In this document: positions 1-10,151 of the stretch, piece by piece
How the letters are laid out: each line of letters starts with the position of its first letter
How positions within the stretch are numbered: position 1 is the first letter of the stretch
Assembly: GCF_000621525.1 (NCBI RefSeq)
Contig: NZ_KK211299.1
Span: forward strand, 49,323-113,322
Length of the DNA: 64,000 bases
From: Legionella fairfieldensis ATCC 49588
GTDB lineage: Bacteria; Pseudomonadota; Gammaproteobacteria; Legionellales; Legionellaceae
Reading direction: 5' to 3'
Translations under genes and position numbers: made by a program
Notes under the pieces: generated by a model
Databases searched by the model: none
What the model saw: only the letters and a program-made list of their open reading frames with translations
Told to the model about the DNA's origin: nothing

Positions 1-1614
1 ATAAAAGGGCCTGATTTTCCTACGGAAGCAGAAATCATTACACCAAGTCAAGCTATTCGAACCTTATATGGCTCAGGGCATGGTTCTGTGAAAATGCGTG
101 CTCTATATCGCCAGGAAAAACATACGATTGTTATTACTGCTTTGCCTTATCAGGTTTCCGGAGCAAAGGTAATTGAACAAATCGCCGCACAAATGCAACA
201 AAAGAAATTGCCGATGATTGAGGATTTACGCGATGAATCGGATCATGAGCATCCTACGCGCCTCGTTATCGTACCCAAATCGAATCGGATTGATGTAGAC
301 GGTGTAATGTCTCATTTATTTGCAACTACTGATTTGGAACGAAGTTACCGTGTTAATTTCAATATGATAGGTCTGGACGGCAAACCACGGGTAAAAAATC
401 TGTTAACTATTTTGCAAGAGTGGCTAACCTATCGTGTAGCAACGGTAAAGCGACGATTACAGTATCGTTTGGATAAAGTGCTGGAGCGTATCCATGTTTT
501 GGAAGGATTAATTACCGCTTATCTAAATATTGATGAAGTGATTGCAATTATCCGGGAGCATGAAAGTCCCAAACAAGGATTAATCAGTCATTTTTCCCTG
601 AGTGAAAGACAGGCTGAAGCGATTCTTGAAATGAAATTGCGCCACCTTGCCAGATTGGAAGAAATAAAACTGCGAGGAGAGCTGGATGAATTATGCGCAG
701 AACGGGATTCCTTACAATCAACGCTGGCAAGCGAACATCGCTTGAAAGGGTTGGTTAAGAGCGAAATTATTGTCGATAGAGATCAATATGGCGACAACAG
801 ACACTCCCCTTTGGTTGAACGTCAGGAGGCACAAGCGCTTAAAGAAGAAGATATTTTACCTAATGAACCTGTTACGGTGATTCTGTCACAAAAAGGTTGG
901 GTTCGTGCGGCGAAAGGCTATGATATTGATGGTCGTGAATTAAGCTATAAAGCGGGCGATGAATTTAAGGCACAAGCCAACGCTCGTAGTAATCAGCAGG
1001 TATTATTTTTTGATAGCGAAGGGAAAGTTTACGCCCTGCCCTGTCATGTTCTCCCCTCGGCGAGAGGGCAGGGAGAGCCATTAACCGGTAAATTAAATCC
1101 GGCAGAAGGTGTTTTATTTGAAGCGCTTATTGCTGGCGATGCTAATGATTGGGTCGTGTTAAGCAGTGATGCTGGCTATGGTTTTATAGCGAAATTACAA
1201 GATTTGTATGTAAAAAACCGCAATGGTAAAGCATGCCTTAAACTGTCTGAAAATAGTCGCCTGTTATCTCCTCGTTTAATTAACGCAAAAGAAACTGATT
1301 TTCTTGCTCTGGTGACTAATGCAGGACGTTTGCTGGTTTTTCCTCTCACCGAATTACCCGAACTTTCTCGTGGAAAGGGTAACAAGTTGATTAATATCCC
1401 AACGGCAAAAGCTAAGGCGCGTGAAGAGTTGGTTGTGGATGTACAAGTGCTCGCTATTGAAGATTCACTAACTGTTCATGCCGGCAAACGTCATTTTACG
1501 CTAAAAGCAGCTGATCTTAATCATTATCTTGGTGAGCGAGGGCGGCGTGGTCATTGTTTACCACGTGGTTTGCAAAATGTGACGGCTTTGGAAGTGTCTT
1601 CTAAAAGCGATTGA
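1..1614 (+). CDS. parC: DNA topoisomerase IV subunit A, 5' end missing
   Basis: The frame is open from the first base, so the gene begins upstream; an internal GTG at 88 is not the start. ParC is the DNA-breaking and rejoining subunit of topoisomerase IV, which with ParE decatenates daughter chromosomes. The visible part covers the rest of the breakage-reunion domain ([21 protein letters not shown] at the very start, then the coiled-coil arms) and the C-terminal DNA-wrapping domain. About 538 residues are present of roughly 750 expected. The active-site tyrosine and the quinolone-resistance region lie upstream. No GyrA-box was seen in the C-terminal domain, which favours ParC over GyrA. Confidence 0.93.
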   Translation: MKGPDFPTEAEIITPSQAIRTLYGSGHGSVKMRALYRQEKHTIVITALPYQVSGAKVIEQIAAQMQQKKLPMIEDLRDESDHEHPTRLVIVPKSNRIDVDGVMSHLFATTDLERSYRVNFNMIGLDGKPRVKNLLTILQEWLTYRVATVKRRLQYRLDKVLERIHVLEGLITAYLNIDEVIAIIREHESPKQGLISHFSLSERQAEAILEMKLRHLARLEEIKLRGELDELCAERDSLQSTLASEHRLKGLVKSEIIVDRDQYGDNRHSPLVERQEAQALKEEDILPNEPVTVILSQKGWVRAAKGYDIDGRELSYKAGDEFKAQANARSNQQVLFFDSEGKVYALPCHVLPSARGQGEPLTGKLNPAEGVLFEALIAGDANDWVVLSSDAGYGFIAKLQDLYVKNRNGKACLKLSENSRLLSPRLINAKETDFLALVTNAGRLLVFPLTELPELSRGKGNKLINIPTAKAKAREELVVDVQVLAIEDSLTVHAGKRHFTLKAADLNHYLGERGRRGHCLPRGLQNVTALEVSSKSD

Positions 1615-1684
1615 TTTATTTGAAATTATTTCACTTCCTGTGATTTTTATTGAGGTCATCCCCTGAAAGGACGAGCTATTACTA

Positions 1685-2566
1685 TTAATCGTTTCCCGTG
1701 AAACATTCCTCCTCTTGACTGTTTATCAGGTTATGTATCCTGGTTTTTTGCTCTTCGCTTAAATAAGTGAGGGGCAAGGTAGCAAGGGCCGCTGTGCAAT
1801 AGAGTGCTTTTAGGGATGTTCCTTCCAAAGCATCCAAATGTTTACGAAGAGTGTTCAGATCTCCACGCAGCAAAGGTCCGGTTAATGCTTCGGTAAGAGT
1901 CGGTGTTTGTTGTATATTAACCAGACTGCTTTGCATTAAGTCAGTAGTTATTTGGGAGGATAATTCGCCAGACACGCCTGCTTTCTCAAACAACTCACTA
2001 GCAGCAGCCGCTAAGGTGACTAAATAATTCGAGGCAATAACAGCCGCAGCATGATAAGTGGTTTTAGCCTCTGGTTTTATCGGTATAATTTTCGCGCCAA
2101 TCTTTTCAAAAAGAAGAGATAGAGTATCGACAGCAGCTTCGTCCCCTTCAACAGCGCAAAAACATCCCTTAAAGGCATTTTTATCCAGAGTACCCGCTTT
2201 AAATGCTTTAAGAGGATGAATGCTTGCAATCTGGCAGCCCAGGTTTCGCAGAGAAATTAAGGCGTCGGAACTTAAAACTCCACTACAATGAGCAACGATA
2301 CTGCCGGGCGTTATGCCTTTTTCTTTAACAAGCTGTTTGGCAAGAGAAGAAATAACATCGTCGTTAACCGTTAAAAAAGTTAAATCAACGGGTGGTAAAT
2401 CTTTTAATAAAGACACAGCAATCCCTGCACCAATGTGTTCTATAGCAAGTCTGGCTTGATGAAAGTGTTCATTGCAGACAGCCTGTAGCCGAATTTCGCC
2501 TGTATTTATCAACGCATAGGCTAGTGTTTTACCCAAGCGTCCAGCACCAATTATATTAAAATTCAT
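1685..2566 (-). CDS. Rossmann-like, DUF2520 domain protein
   Basis: A 293-residue cytosolic protein beginning MNFNIIGAGRLGKTLA, a GxGxxG dinucleotide-binding fold. It continues into the DUF2520 C-terminal helical domain (HPLKAF motif, then YHAAAVIASNYLVTLAAAA). The fold resembles 6-phosphogluconate and pyrroline-5-carboxylate reductases, so an NAD(P)-dependent oxidoreductase is likely, but the substrate of this family is not established. It faces parC tail to tail with a 70-bp gap and has no same-strand partner nearby. Confidence 0.8.
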   Translation of the reverse strand: MNFNIIGAGRLGKTLAYALINTGEIRLQAVCNEHFHQARLAIEHIGAGIAVSLLKDLPPVDLTFLTVNDDVISSLAKQLVKEKGITPGSIVAHCSGVLSSDALISLRNLGCQIASIHPLKAFKAGTLDKNAFKGCFCAVEGDEAAVDTLSLLFEKIGAKIIPIKPEAKTTYHAAAVIASNYLVTLAAAASELFEKAGVSGELSSQITTDLMQSSLVNIQQTPTLTEALTGPLLRGDLNTLRKHLDALEGTSLKALYCTAALATLPLTYLSEEQKTRIHNLINSQEEECFTGND

Positions 2567-2936
2567 AAATACTTATCTATTTCTGGTAACAAGACGAATT
2601 TTATCAAAAAAATTAACCCTGGAAGGTATGAAGTTAGATTATAATGCATAAATTTAAATCATTAGTGAGGCTTTTCACGTTAAAGTAGTCCTGGAAAGGT
2701 TAAATTGCTAAAAAAAGACTTTTTAATTTTAAAGAAAAATCAAGAGATGGTAAAATACTTGCCTTTATTTAGAAACAAAAGATACAGCAGAAGATAATAT
2801 AAAAAAATGGGTATTGTGTTGAGGCATCAGAGTTAATCATTTTGGCTTTTCATTCGCTGGTTTTTAGTAAGGTTCTGGCCCTTGTCTGGAAAATACCCGT
2901 ATTGATCAGTTACTGAATTATTGGAAATTATGTTTT
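2567..2936. other. 370-bp AT-rich intergenic region
   Basis: This lies between the divergently read DUF2520 gene and the transporter gene, so promoters for both should be here. No RNA gene, convincing sigma70 promoter pair or repeat was recognised by eye. Translation shows only very short open frames. Confidence 0.5.
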
Positions 2937-4163
2937 ATGAAGCAAAGCGCTTTATTCCTCGTTTTAGCCCTTGTTTTTCTGGAGTGGTTAGATTTTAGTC
3001 TCTATCTTTATCTGGCAAAAACAGTGTTTGCGGATCTTTTTTTTCCTCCCTCTTCTTACAGTTTAACTTTAAGCTTCGCTCTTTTTGCAGCTGCTTATTT
3101 GGCCCGTCCTGTAGGGGGTTGGTTATTTGGCCGTGAAGCTGATTTAAGTGGACGACGTAAACCGATGGTTTTTTCTGCTGCATTAATGGGAGTTGCTACT
3201 TTAGGTATCTGTTTATTACCAGGCTATGCGCAGATTGGTGTGTGGGCTACCTGGGGATTGTTAGTTTTACGTATGGCTCAAGGACTAGCCTTGGGAGGAG
3301 AAATTAACACCTCGGCGATGTTTCTGGTTGAACATCACCCCCATAAGCCGCTGCTGGCTGGTAGTCTGGTCGCAGCGAGTGGCGCGCTAGGTTTATTTAT
3401 GGGAGGAGCCATGGCAGCACTTTTACAATACGGTGAATTATCGGCTATGTGGCGAGTAGTTTTTGCTTTGGTTGCTGCTATTTCTTTATGGGTTTGTCGT
3501 TTACGCAAGCGCTTGCCTGAATCACCAGAGTTTCACCAAAACTCCATCAGCCTTAATGAAGTATGGCAGATTCATTGGCGCGGTTTATTAAATATTGCAA
3601 TTATTGGCGCTTTTGTGAGCGTGACTGTTTATCTGTGCAATGTATTTTGGGTTTCTTTTGCTACAGACAAACAACTATGGAGTAAAACCCAATGTGCATG
3701 GACAGGGTCGCTTGCCCAATTAGCTTCCGCCGTTTTAGCATTACCGATGGCTTATTTTAGCAAACCACATCAGGCTTTTCGCTTAATGCAGATCAGCATG
3801 CTACTGGTCAGTCTCGTAGCACCATTACTTTTTTATTTCACCTTTCATGCACAGCCCTTGTTTGTTTTGATTGCTCTATTGGGTTATGCGGTGGCGAATG
3901 CATTAATATGTGCTTCGCTTTATTATTATCTCTATTTGCAATTACCAGCTCAATGTCGTTGTCGTGGGGTTTCAACAGTCTGGGCGTTAGCCGCAAGCCT
4001 TGGGGCGGCGAGTTTACCTGTAGCCGAACAGGCGATACAACAGGGCGTCTTTTGGTTGCCCGGTTTTCTTGTGAATATGGTAGCCTTATTGAGTCTGATT
4101 TTTTTGCGTAATTATAACACTTATTCTCCATTAACGTTTTTTTCTGCACGAAATTATTCTTAA
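2937..4163 (+). CDS. MFS transporter, metabolite:H+ symporter (MHS) type
   Basis: A 408-residue inner-membrane protein with about 12 hydrophobic segments. The cytoplasmic loop 2-3 carries the MFS signature GREADLSGRRKPM, and the sequence RLRKRLPESPEF at the central loop is typical of the MHS branch (ProP, ShiA and relatives). MHS proteins import small solutes such as organic acids, betaines or shikimate with protons; the substrate here cannot be read from sequence. It is somewhat short for the family (usually 420-500) because the C-terminal tail is brief. It stands alone on the plus strand. Confidence 0.85.
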   Translation: MKQSALFLVLALVFLEWLDFSLYLYLAKTVFADLFFPPSSYSLTLSFALFAAAYLARPVGGWLFGREADLSGRRKPMVFSAALMGVATLGICLLPGYAQIGVWATWGLLVLRMAQGLALGGEINTSAMFLVEHHPHKPLLAGSLVAASGALGLFMGGAMAALLQYGELSAMWRVVFALVAAISLWVCRLRKRLPESPEFHQNSISLNEVWQIHWRGLLNIAIIGAFVSVTVYLCNVFWVSFATDKQLWSKTQCAWTGSLAQLASAVLALPMAYFSKPHQAFRLMQISMLLVSLVAPLLFYFTFHAQPLFVLIALLGYAVANALICASLYYYLYLQLPAQCRCRGVSTVWALAASLGAASLPVAEQAIQQGVFWLPGFLVNMVALLSLIFLRNYNTYSPLTFFSARNYS

Positions 4164-4331
4164 TTGATATGTATTTTGAGACGCCTGATATCAAACAGAC
4201 CATTTAAAATATTGACTCATATATAGGGGTCATGTTTTGTGGAAAAACAAGTTAACATTTAAAAAGCTATTGAATTAATCAGTGTTTTTTACTTAATATG
4301 AATTCTCTACAGTTACACACTAAGGGCGTAT

Positions 4332-6995
4332 ATGCCTTTGCCAAAGAAAGCTATTTATAAGGGTCAGTTAAAAATAGTTACAGATGGAGCACTAACGCCT
4401 TCCGGGCATGAAGTAGTAAAAGTTGAATTCGTAGATGTGAATGGGATAAAAAAGACAGGATTTTATAAAAAACTGGCCAATAATTATTCTCAAACGCTTG
4501 CTATGTACTGCGTGGGTTTTAGTGTTGATATGCGTCTTGCAATAGGAAACAGGGTTGCTGAAGAGCGTTTGGTTTTTGATGAAGAAGATAAAATAGTTGG
4601 TACGTTATCGTTTGCTCTTCCTGATTTTAAACCCTTAATTGAATCCGTTTCGTGTCTAGAGTTGTTAAAAGGAAATTTTGTTGAAATATTAGCCGCTCTG
4701 TTATGGGGAAAAGCAGATGATTCCCATCCCTATAATGTTGGGTTGGCCGGATTTTTTGATTTGGATATGTTTCATTACGATATTACTCATATAATGAATG
4801 GGGGACGTTTATTAATTGATGGATACTTAAGAGATCTGCCTAAAAAGGCTATGAGTTTTAAATCTTGTCAATTTGATAATTTTCCCAACATAGAAGGAAG
4901 GACCCATTGGCCTGCAAACATTAGACCGCTGAATGCTAATCTTTATAAATGTTATCATGCTGATACTGTGGAAGCTATACGACAATTGGCAATGAACCCT
5001 TCCTTCCAGCTTGGAGATCAAACGGTTTCTTTTCAGCAACAATTCTTTAGTGCTTTGCTAAAAAAGCTAATGACTTTTGATACGGATATGTTACGAGTCC
5101 ATCTTGAGGACTACCTGGGTGATTTACCCTTGAATTATCATTCTCTTGATTCTGATAAAGTTAAAAAATTAGAGCAGGAATATCCTGATTTGTTTAACAA
5201 AAATACAAATAATGACTCGTTTGTTAGCCATATAGTACGTGTTTTGGAGCAAGAACATAATGAGTTTTATCAGCTAACAGTCTCTTATCCTGGCTGTAAG
5301 AAAAATGATAAGGGTGTCTCTGTTATGGGTTTTGGTTATTTTTTGTCTACCATGCCGCAAGAGTATTTAAAAATTAAGCAATGGGCTGATAAACAAAATC
5401 AAAAAATGCGTGAGTGCTGGGAATCTCAAAAAGAAAAAAAACAGGATGTAACTAATAAAGCGAATTGGCCTATTGTAGATGCTTATTGTGTTGCACCAAA
5501 AGGCTATTATAATTTAAAAAAAATGGAGCAGCATTATTATAATAATATATGGTTAACGGCGCATACTCCAAATTTAGCAATAATTCTTACTGACTTAATT
5601 CAATTAAAAGAAGAGCTGGCAGAAAAACGACAAGAGGTTTCTTTATCTCCCAAAAATAATAAAGAAAAAATAAAAAATGATGATTCCTCGTTGGAAGATT
5701 CATGGCAAATTTTTAATACGGAAAAAAAGACACTCTATGTATCAAAAAATCAGGTTCGTGAAAGTTGTTATCAATTAAACATTCTTATTCAAAAAATAAG
5801 AAATTATGCCTGTTCGTATTCTGCCTGGGAACAAAAAGATACTGGTCGACCTAGTACCAGGTATTATCTTGAAGGACTTGAAAAATTAATTGCTCAGGAT
5901 GTGAAGATTATAGAATCTGTGTTAACTCAGGATAAAGAAACAGCTTTTCAGTTTAATGAAATTATACATAAATTAAATTCTTACATTAAAGACTTGGTAC
6001 CTAAAAATATTCCACTAAAAAAACGATTTGAGCATACTGATACTGCTATTGTAGAAACTTGTCTTGAGGCTCTTTTCCTATGGATTAATCAATACTTTGA
6101 GAAAGAAGCATTAGTTGCTTACATTGAGGGAATTATTGTTTCTCTTTATAAAGGGCGGCGTAGCGAAAAAGTGAAAGGCTATTTGAAAGCGTTTACTAAT
6201 AAAGAAGATAATGCGACTTGTTTAGCACTTATTTTAAGTGAGGGGGGGTGTGAAGACAATTCATTAAATACTTTATTAGTTGAACGAATGATAGCCCTTA
6301 TGGTATTGGACATGATGAGACAAGAGCGACGAGATCCCATCCATTATATGCATTTCTTGAGTGTTCATTTTGCCTGCCAAACAGGAAAATTTGATAAAAA
6401 ATTATTTAGTAAAAGTGCTCAGAATCGAGTATTAAATAATGTGAATTTTACCCATTTGTATTCAAAAAATAATATCGAATTATTTTATAAATGTATGTAT
6501 AGCTGGATTAATACGCTAGTTCGGGAAAAATTTCAGAGTATTGTTGAGGAGGTTCTAAGTAGTTATGAGCCTTCTCTTTTATTCAGTTTTTTAAGTCCAC
6601 GAGTAAGAGCTCCTCTGGTTCGTGATTATTTTCAATCTGAAAAGTATAAAGAACGAAGTAATGCTTACATTCTTGCTCTTATTTTTAGTGAAAAGAATGG
6701 CGAATCTGCTTTGAATAGAGAACTATTCAAGAAAATCCTGGAGTTAATGAAAAGTATGGTTAACGCGAATGATCCTGTTTTTGAGAAGGTTCTTAAGTAT
6801 ATGCATATAGAATCAAAAAATTATCCTGCTATTAAAATCAAAACCAGGCAAGTAGTGTCACAAATCGATGAAAAAAGTGCTCCTTTTTTGAATTCTTTAA
6901 GTCACTATGCTAAATTAGTTCTGAAAGAATCAGATGAATTGCAACCCAATACTGTATCAAGCTCAGGGTTAGAAGTCGCTCGATGTCAGCTATAA
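4332..6995 (+). CDS. Large protein with lipid-kinase-like N-terminal signature; candidate Dot/Icm effector
   Basis: An 887-residue, AT-rich single gene with a good AAGGG ribosome site before the ATG. No signal peptide or membrane segment is obvious. Residues 127-146 hold KADDSHPYNVG followed shortly by FFDLDMF: a D-x-H-x-x-N catalytic loop (D130, H132, N135) and a D-x-D metal site (D143, D145), the arrangement of phosphoinositide 3/4-kinase-like folds. Lysines 46-47 in GFYKKL could be the ATP-contacting lysine. The remaining 700 residues are helical with a charged region near 430-460 and match nothing I recognise. Legionella effectors such as LepB carry a lipid-kinase module at the N-terminus; similarity to that group is inferred from motif order only. 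Secretion is likewise inference from context. Confidence 0.55.
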   Translation: MPLPKKAIYKGQLKIVTDGALTPSGHEVVKVEFVDVNGIKKTGFYKKLANNYSQTLAMYCVGFSVDMRLAIGNRVAEERLVFDEEDKIVGTLSFALPDFKPLIESVSCLELLKGNFVEILAALLWGKADDSHPYNVGLAGFFDLDMFHYDITHIMNGGRLLIDGYLRDLPKKAMSFKSCQFDNFPNIEGRTHWPANIRPLNANLYKCYHADTVEAIRQLAMNPSFQLGDQTVSFQQQFFSALLKKLMTFDTDMLRVHLEDYLGDLPLNYHSLDSDKVKKLEQEYPDLFNKNTNNDSFVSHIVRVLEQEHNEFYQLTVSYPGCKKNDKGVSVMGFGYFLSTMPQEYLKIKQWADKQNQKMRECWESQKEKKQDVTNKANWPIVDAYCVAPKGYYNLKKMEQHYYNNIWLTAHTPNLAIILTDLIQLKEELAEKRQEVSLSPKNNKEKIKNDDSSLEDSWQIFNTEKKTLYVSKNQVRESCYQLNILIQKIRNYACSYSAWEQKDTGRPSTRYYLEGLEKLIAQDVKIIESVLTQDKETAFQFNEIIHKLNSYIKDLVPKNIPLKKRFEHTDTAIVETCLEALFLWINQYFEKEALVAYIEGIIVSLYKGRRSEKVKGYLKAFTNKEDNATCLALILSEGGCEDNSLNTLLVERMIALMVLDMMRQERRDPIHYMHFLSVHFACQTGKFDKKLFSKSAQNRVLNNVNFTHLYSKNNIELFYKCMYSWINTLVREKFQSIVEEVLSSYEPSLLFSFLSPRVRAPLVRDYFQSEKYKERSNAYILALIFSEKNGESALNRELFKKILELMKSMVNANDPVFEKVLKYMHIESKNYPAIKIKTRQVVSQIDEKSAPFLNSLSHYAKLVLKESDELQPNTVSSSGLEVARCQL

Positions 6996-7055
6996 TTGTA
7001 ACGTAGCTCATAAGACTCTATTAAATAAGAATTAATAAACAAGCCCAACGGCGTC

Positions 7056-7135
7056 AACTTAAGAAGGACACTTGTTCCACGGCTTGTCTCGTGGAATCCA
7101 GGATATGCATCAGGTAATGAAACTGTCCTTAAGTT
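7056..7135. repeat. Long inverted repeat with inner hairpin
   Basis: AACTTAAGAAGGACA (7056-7070) is the near-complement of TGTCCTTAAGTT (7124-7135), with two extra bases in the left arm. A second perfect 7-bp stem lies inside: TTCCACG (7075-7081) with CGTGGAA (7090-7096). It sits between the effector-like gene and psd. It could be a dispersed intergenic repeat or an RNA structure ending the upstream transcript. A related string (TTAAGTTGACGGC) occurs at about 39737. Confidence 0.6.
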
Positions 7136-7230
7136 AAGATCATTACGTGAATGTTTACAAAAAATAGAGTAAATATGAATGTTAGTTTTTTCGCGGTATT
7201 ATTCGTTTTTCCTTATTTATAGCGACTAGT

Positions 7231-8097
7231 ATGTTTAAAGATTATTTAAAAACGTTTCCACAATTTATTATCCCCAAACAAGCGGTAACTACTATTGCTG
7301 GTTTGTTAGCCAATGTACAAGCGCCTGCTGTTAAAAACAGACTCATTCACTATTTTATTCAAAAATATGGCGTAGATATGAGTGAAGCACAGGATGAGAA
7401 TCCTGTGAATTACGCTTGCTTTAATGATTTTTTTATTCGTCATTTAAAACCGCAATGCAGACCATTGGCACAGGCCGATGTTGTGTCACCAGTGGATGGG
7501 GTGATTAGTGAGTTGGGTACAATAGAAAAAGGGCAGATTTTGCAGGCTAAAGGGCGCTATTACACGGTGGATGAGTTGCTGGCTGGTTCGGTTTTAACCA
7601 GGAAGTTTATTAACGGTTGTTTTGCCACGCTTTATTTATCGCCCAAGGATTATCACCGTATTCATATGCCTATTGATGCCAAGCTGAAAGAACTCATTTA
7701 TGTTCCTGGTAAATTATTTTCAGTCCAGCCAGCGACCGCGCGAGTTATTCCTCAGCTGTTTGCGCGGAATGAACGTCTGGTTGCTTTTTTTAACACCAAG
7801 GCGGGTTTGATGGCTATGGTATTGGTGGGCGCTACCATTGTGGGGGCTATCGGTACGCGGTGGCATGGGGATATCAAGCGTTGTCGCAACCAGTATCACC
7901 TGGATTTGACTGCTCTCACTCAGGAAGAAAAGTCAGTACGCCAGGGCGAAGAAATGGGCTATTTCAAATTAGGATCTACTGTCGTACTTTTGTTTGCTGA
8001 TAAGAGTATACAGTGGTTGGATGATTTAACCAGAAACAGTTCTATTTGTTATGGACAGGCTTTAGGAAGTCTGTATTCCCAAGGAAATAAAGCATGA
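7231..8097 (+). CDS. psd: Phosphatidylserine decarboxylase proenzyme
   Basis: A 288-residue inner-membrane-associated enzyme that converts phosphatidylserine to phosphatidylethanolamine. The self-cleavage motif LGST is at residues 247-250, so the proenzyme splits between G248 and S249 to give a large beta chain and a small pyruvoyl-bearing alpha chain. The other catalytic residues are in place: D89 in SPVDG and H145 in YHRIHMP. Length and motifs match class I bacterial Psd. It may be co-transcribed with the small membrane protein 30 bp downstream. Confidence 0.97.
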   Translation: MFKDYLKTFPQFIIPKQAVTTIAGLLANVQAPAVKNRLIHYFIQKYGVDMSEAQDENPVNYACFNDFFIRHLKPQCRPLAQADVVSPVDGVISELGTIEKGQILQAKGRYYTVDELLAGSVLTRKFINGCFATLYLSPKDYHRIHMPIDAKLKELIYVPGKLFSVQPATARVIPQLFARNERLVAFFNTKAGLMAMVLVGATIVGAIGTRWHGDIKRCRNQYHLDLTALTQEEKSVRQGEEMGYFKLGSTVVLLFADKSIQWLDDLTRNSSICYGQALGSLYSQGNKA

Positions 8098-8127
8098 ATC
8101 AAAAGAAAAGCTTGTAAAGGAGATGGA

Positions 8128-8505
8128 ATGTATAATTTTTTCTCATCTGCCCCGATAAATAATGAAAATCTTACTCATGATGAGCTGATAGAAAAAATAG
8201 CGTTACTCAGAGAAAAGACAGACAATTATTCTGCACTGGCAAGGAAATTCATTGTGATTCCGTCTGTACCTGTAGGTATTACAATGGCTTTTGAGTGTTA
8301 TGCTTCCCTCGATTCAAAAATTTTTGACGAGATTTGCCGGCAAAATGTCTTCATGCCATTGGCTCTCTTAGCCAGTGCAGGAATTTTTCTGTTAACTCAA
8401 TTTGTAAGCCAGGGAATCAGAAGAAAATTTACGGATGAAATTCAAGTGATTGAAGAAATATTGGAAGAGCGAGAAGCGTTTTTTATGTTAAGACGATCTG
8501 AGTAA
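8128..8505 (+). CDS. Small two-helix membrane protein, unknown
   Basis: A 125-residue protein not recognised as a known family. It has a charged N-terminus, two hydrophobic segments near residues 43-62 and 76-96 forming a hairpin, and an acidic C-terminal helix (VIEEILEERE). A strong AAGGAG site precedes the ATG. It lies 30 bp after psd and 170 bp before manC on the same strand, so it could share the psd transcript. No function is proposed. Confidence 0.6.
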   Translation: MYNFFSSAPINNENLTHDELIEKIALLREKTDNYSALARKFIVIPSVPVGITMAFECYASLDSKIFDEICRQNVFMPLALLASAGIFLLTQFVSQGIRRKFTDEIQVIEEILEEREAFFMLRRSE

Positions 8506-8675
8506 TTGTTTAACTTTGTGCCTGGTGAGAGAAGAGAGTTTATTGATCTTTATTTAAAAACTGTTACCATTCAGCATGCTGGACGCTATTTATATTGTCA
8601 GGCTGTGTTAATTTGCCCTGATGAATTCTTACGATGTATTCAGTGCCCTAAAACCAAGGGATACAGGAAGGAAAA

Positions 8676-10091
8676 ATGTTTCCACTAACAGTCATAATTC
8701 TTTGCGGTGGTGCCGGCTCACGGCTATGGCCTGTCTCTCGTGAGCAGCACCCCAAGCCATTCATTCGTCTTGCCGACGGACAAAGTCTTCTTCAAAAAGC
8801 ATTTCTGCGTGGTATTTCTTTACCTGACGTGCAGGAAACAATGATTGTAACTAACAGAGAGTTCTTTTTTAAAATCGAAGAAGAAATATCAGAAGTTAAC
8901 CCAAATAATAAAAAAGTTTCTTTCATCATTGAACCTTTCGGTCGCAATACGGCGGCCGCTATTGCTTCCGCAGTTTTGCAAACTATCAAGACTCATGGTG
9001 ATAACACTATGATGTTGATTCTTGCGGCGGACCATCTGATTTCAAACCAGAATGCTTTTCAACAGGCTGTTACTGAAGCGATAAAACTTGCCCAATCTCA
9101 AAAACTGGTAACTTTTGGTATTTCACCGGAGAGTCCTCATACAGGTTACGGATACATTGAAGCAGAAGGAAATCAGGTCCTTCGTTTTGTGGAAAAACCT
9201 GCCTTGGAAAAAGCAAAAGATTATGTAGCATCCGGTCGTTTTTTGTGGAATTCTGGTATGTTCCTGTTTTCTGCCGGGACGATGCTGCAAGAAATGGAAG
9301 CGCATTGTCCGGACATTCTTACGGCGGTACAGACTTGTTTTCAACAGTCCCAGGCTCTAAAAAATGAACATCCTGGTCTTGAGCTGGATAGTCGAACTTT
9401 TGCGTTGGTACCCGAGAACTCCATTGACTATACTGTGATGGAAAAATCGAGCCAGGTCGCTGTGGTACCTTGCCAGATTGGCTGGAGTGACATCGGTTCC
9501 TGGAACGCGTTGGACGAGCTTATCGAATCCGATGCAAAAGGGAATCGCGTAGAGGGTGAAATCCTGTTACATGATGTGGCTAACTGCTATATAAAAAGTG
9601 ATAGCCGCCTGGTAGGGGCGGTAGGTCTTGATAACCTGCTGATTATCGATACTGCGGATGCGTTGTTAGTGGCTGACAAATCAAGAGCGCAAGATGTAAA
9701 ATATATTTATACACAATTGAAAGAGCAAGGACATGAAGCCCATAAGCTCCATCGTACGGTTTACCGACCTTGGGGCACTTTTACAATTCTGGAAGATAAT
9801 CAACGTTATAAAATTAAAAGAATAGAAGTAAAGCCGGGGGCCAGTTTAAGTTTACAAATGCATCATCACCGCAGCGAGCACTGGATAGTTGTCAGTGGTA
9901 TGGCCAAAGTAGTGAACGGTGATGAAGCGTTTTACGTGCGTACTAATGAATCCACCTACATTCCTGCGGGCTGCAAACATCGTTTGGAAAACCCAGGTGT
10001 TTTACCCCTGATTATGATTGAAGTTCAAAGCGGAGATTATCTGGGAGAAGATGATATTGTGCGGTTTGAGGATAATTATGGACGACTCTAG
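8676..10091 (+). CDS. manC: Bifunctional mannose-1-P guanylyltransferase / mannose-6-P isomerase
   Basis: A 471-residue cytosolic enzyme of the ManC/CpsB/AlgA type. The N-terminal nucleotidyltransferase has the GGAGSRLWPVSREQHPKPF signature and makes GDP-mannose from mannose-1-phosphate and GTP. The C-terminal cupin has the zinc-binding HHHRSEHW run and isomerises fructose-6-phosphate to mannose-6-phosphate. GDP-mannose feeds LPS or exopolysaccharide synthesis. An AGGAAGG site lies just before the ATG. The next frame downstream is a broken glycosyltransferase, which suggests this was once part of a glycan locus. Confidence 0.95.
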   Translation: MFPLTVIILCGGAGSRLWPVSREQHPKPFIRLADGQSLLQKAFLRGISLPDVQETMIVTNREFFFKIEEEISEVNPNNKKVSFIIEPFGRNTAAAIASAVLQTIKTHGDNTMMLILAADHLISNQNAFQQAVTEAIKLAQSQKLVTFGISPESPHTGYGYIEAEGNQVLRFVEKPALEKAKDYVASGRFLWNSGMFLFSAGTMLQEMEAHCPDILTAVQTCFQQSQALKNEHPGLELDSRTFALVPENSIDYTVMEKSSQVAVVPCQIGWSDIGSWNALDELIESDAKGNRVEGEILLHDVANCYIKSDSRLVGAVGLDNLLIIDTADALLVADKSRAQDVKYIYTQLKEQGHEAHKLHRTVYRPWGTFTILEDNQRYKIKRIEVKPGASLSLQMHHHRSEHWIVVSGMAKVVNGDEAFYVRTNESTYIPAGCKHRLENPGVLPLIMIEVQSGDYLGEDDIVRFEDNYGRL

Positions 10092-10151
10092 CAATTTACT
10101 CCGTATTGATTTAATTTTGGATAATAAAGAAATCCCAGTTTGAGTGAGTGA

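Noticed and set aside
4292..4299. CTTAATAT resembling a PmrA box before the kinase-like gene
   Set aside because: Only one half-site is present; the second copy expected at fixed spacing is absent on either side.
8506..8688. 60-codon ORF starting TTG between the small membrane protein and manC
   Set aside because: It has no ribosome site, begins at the preceding stop, runs into the manC start and has no protein-like features.
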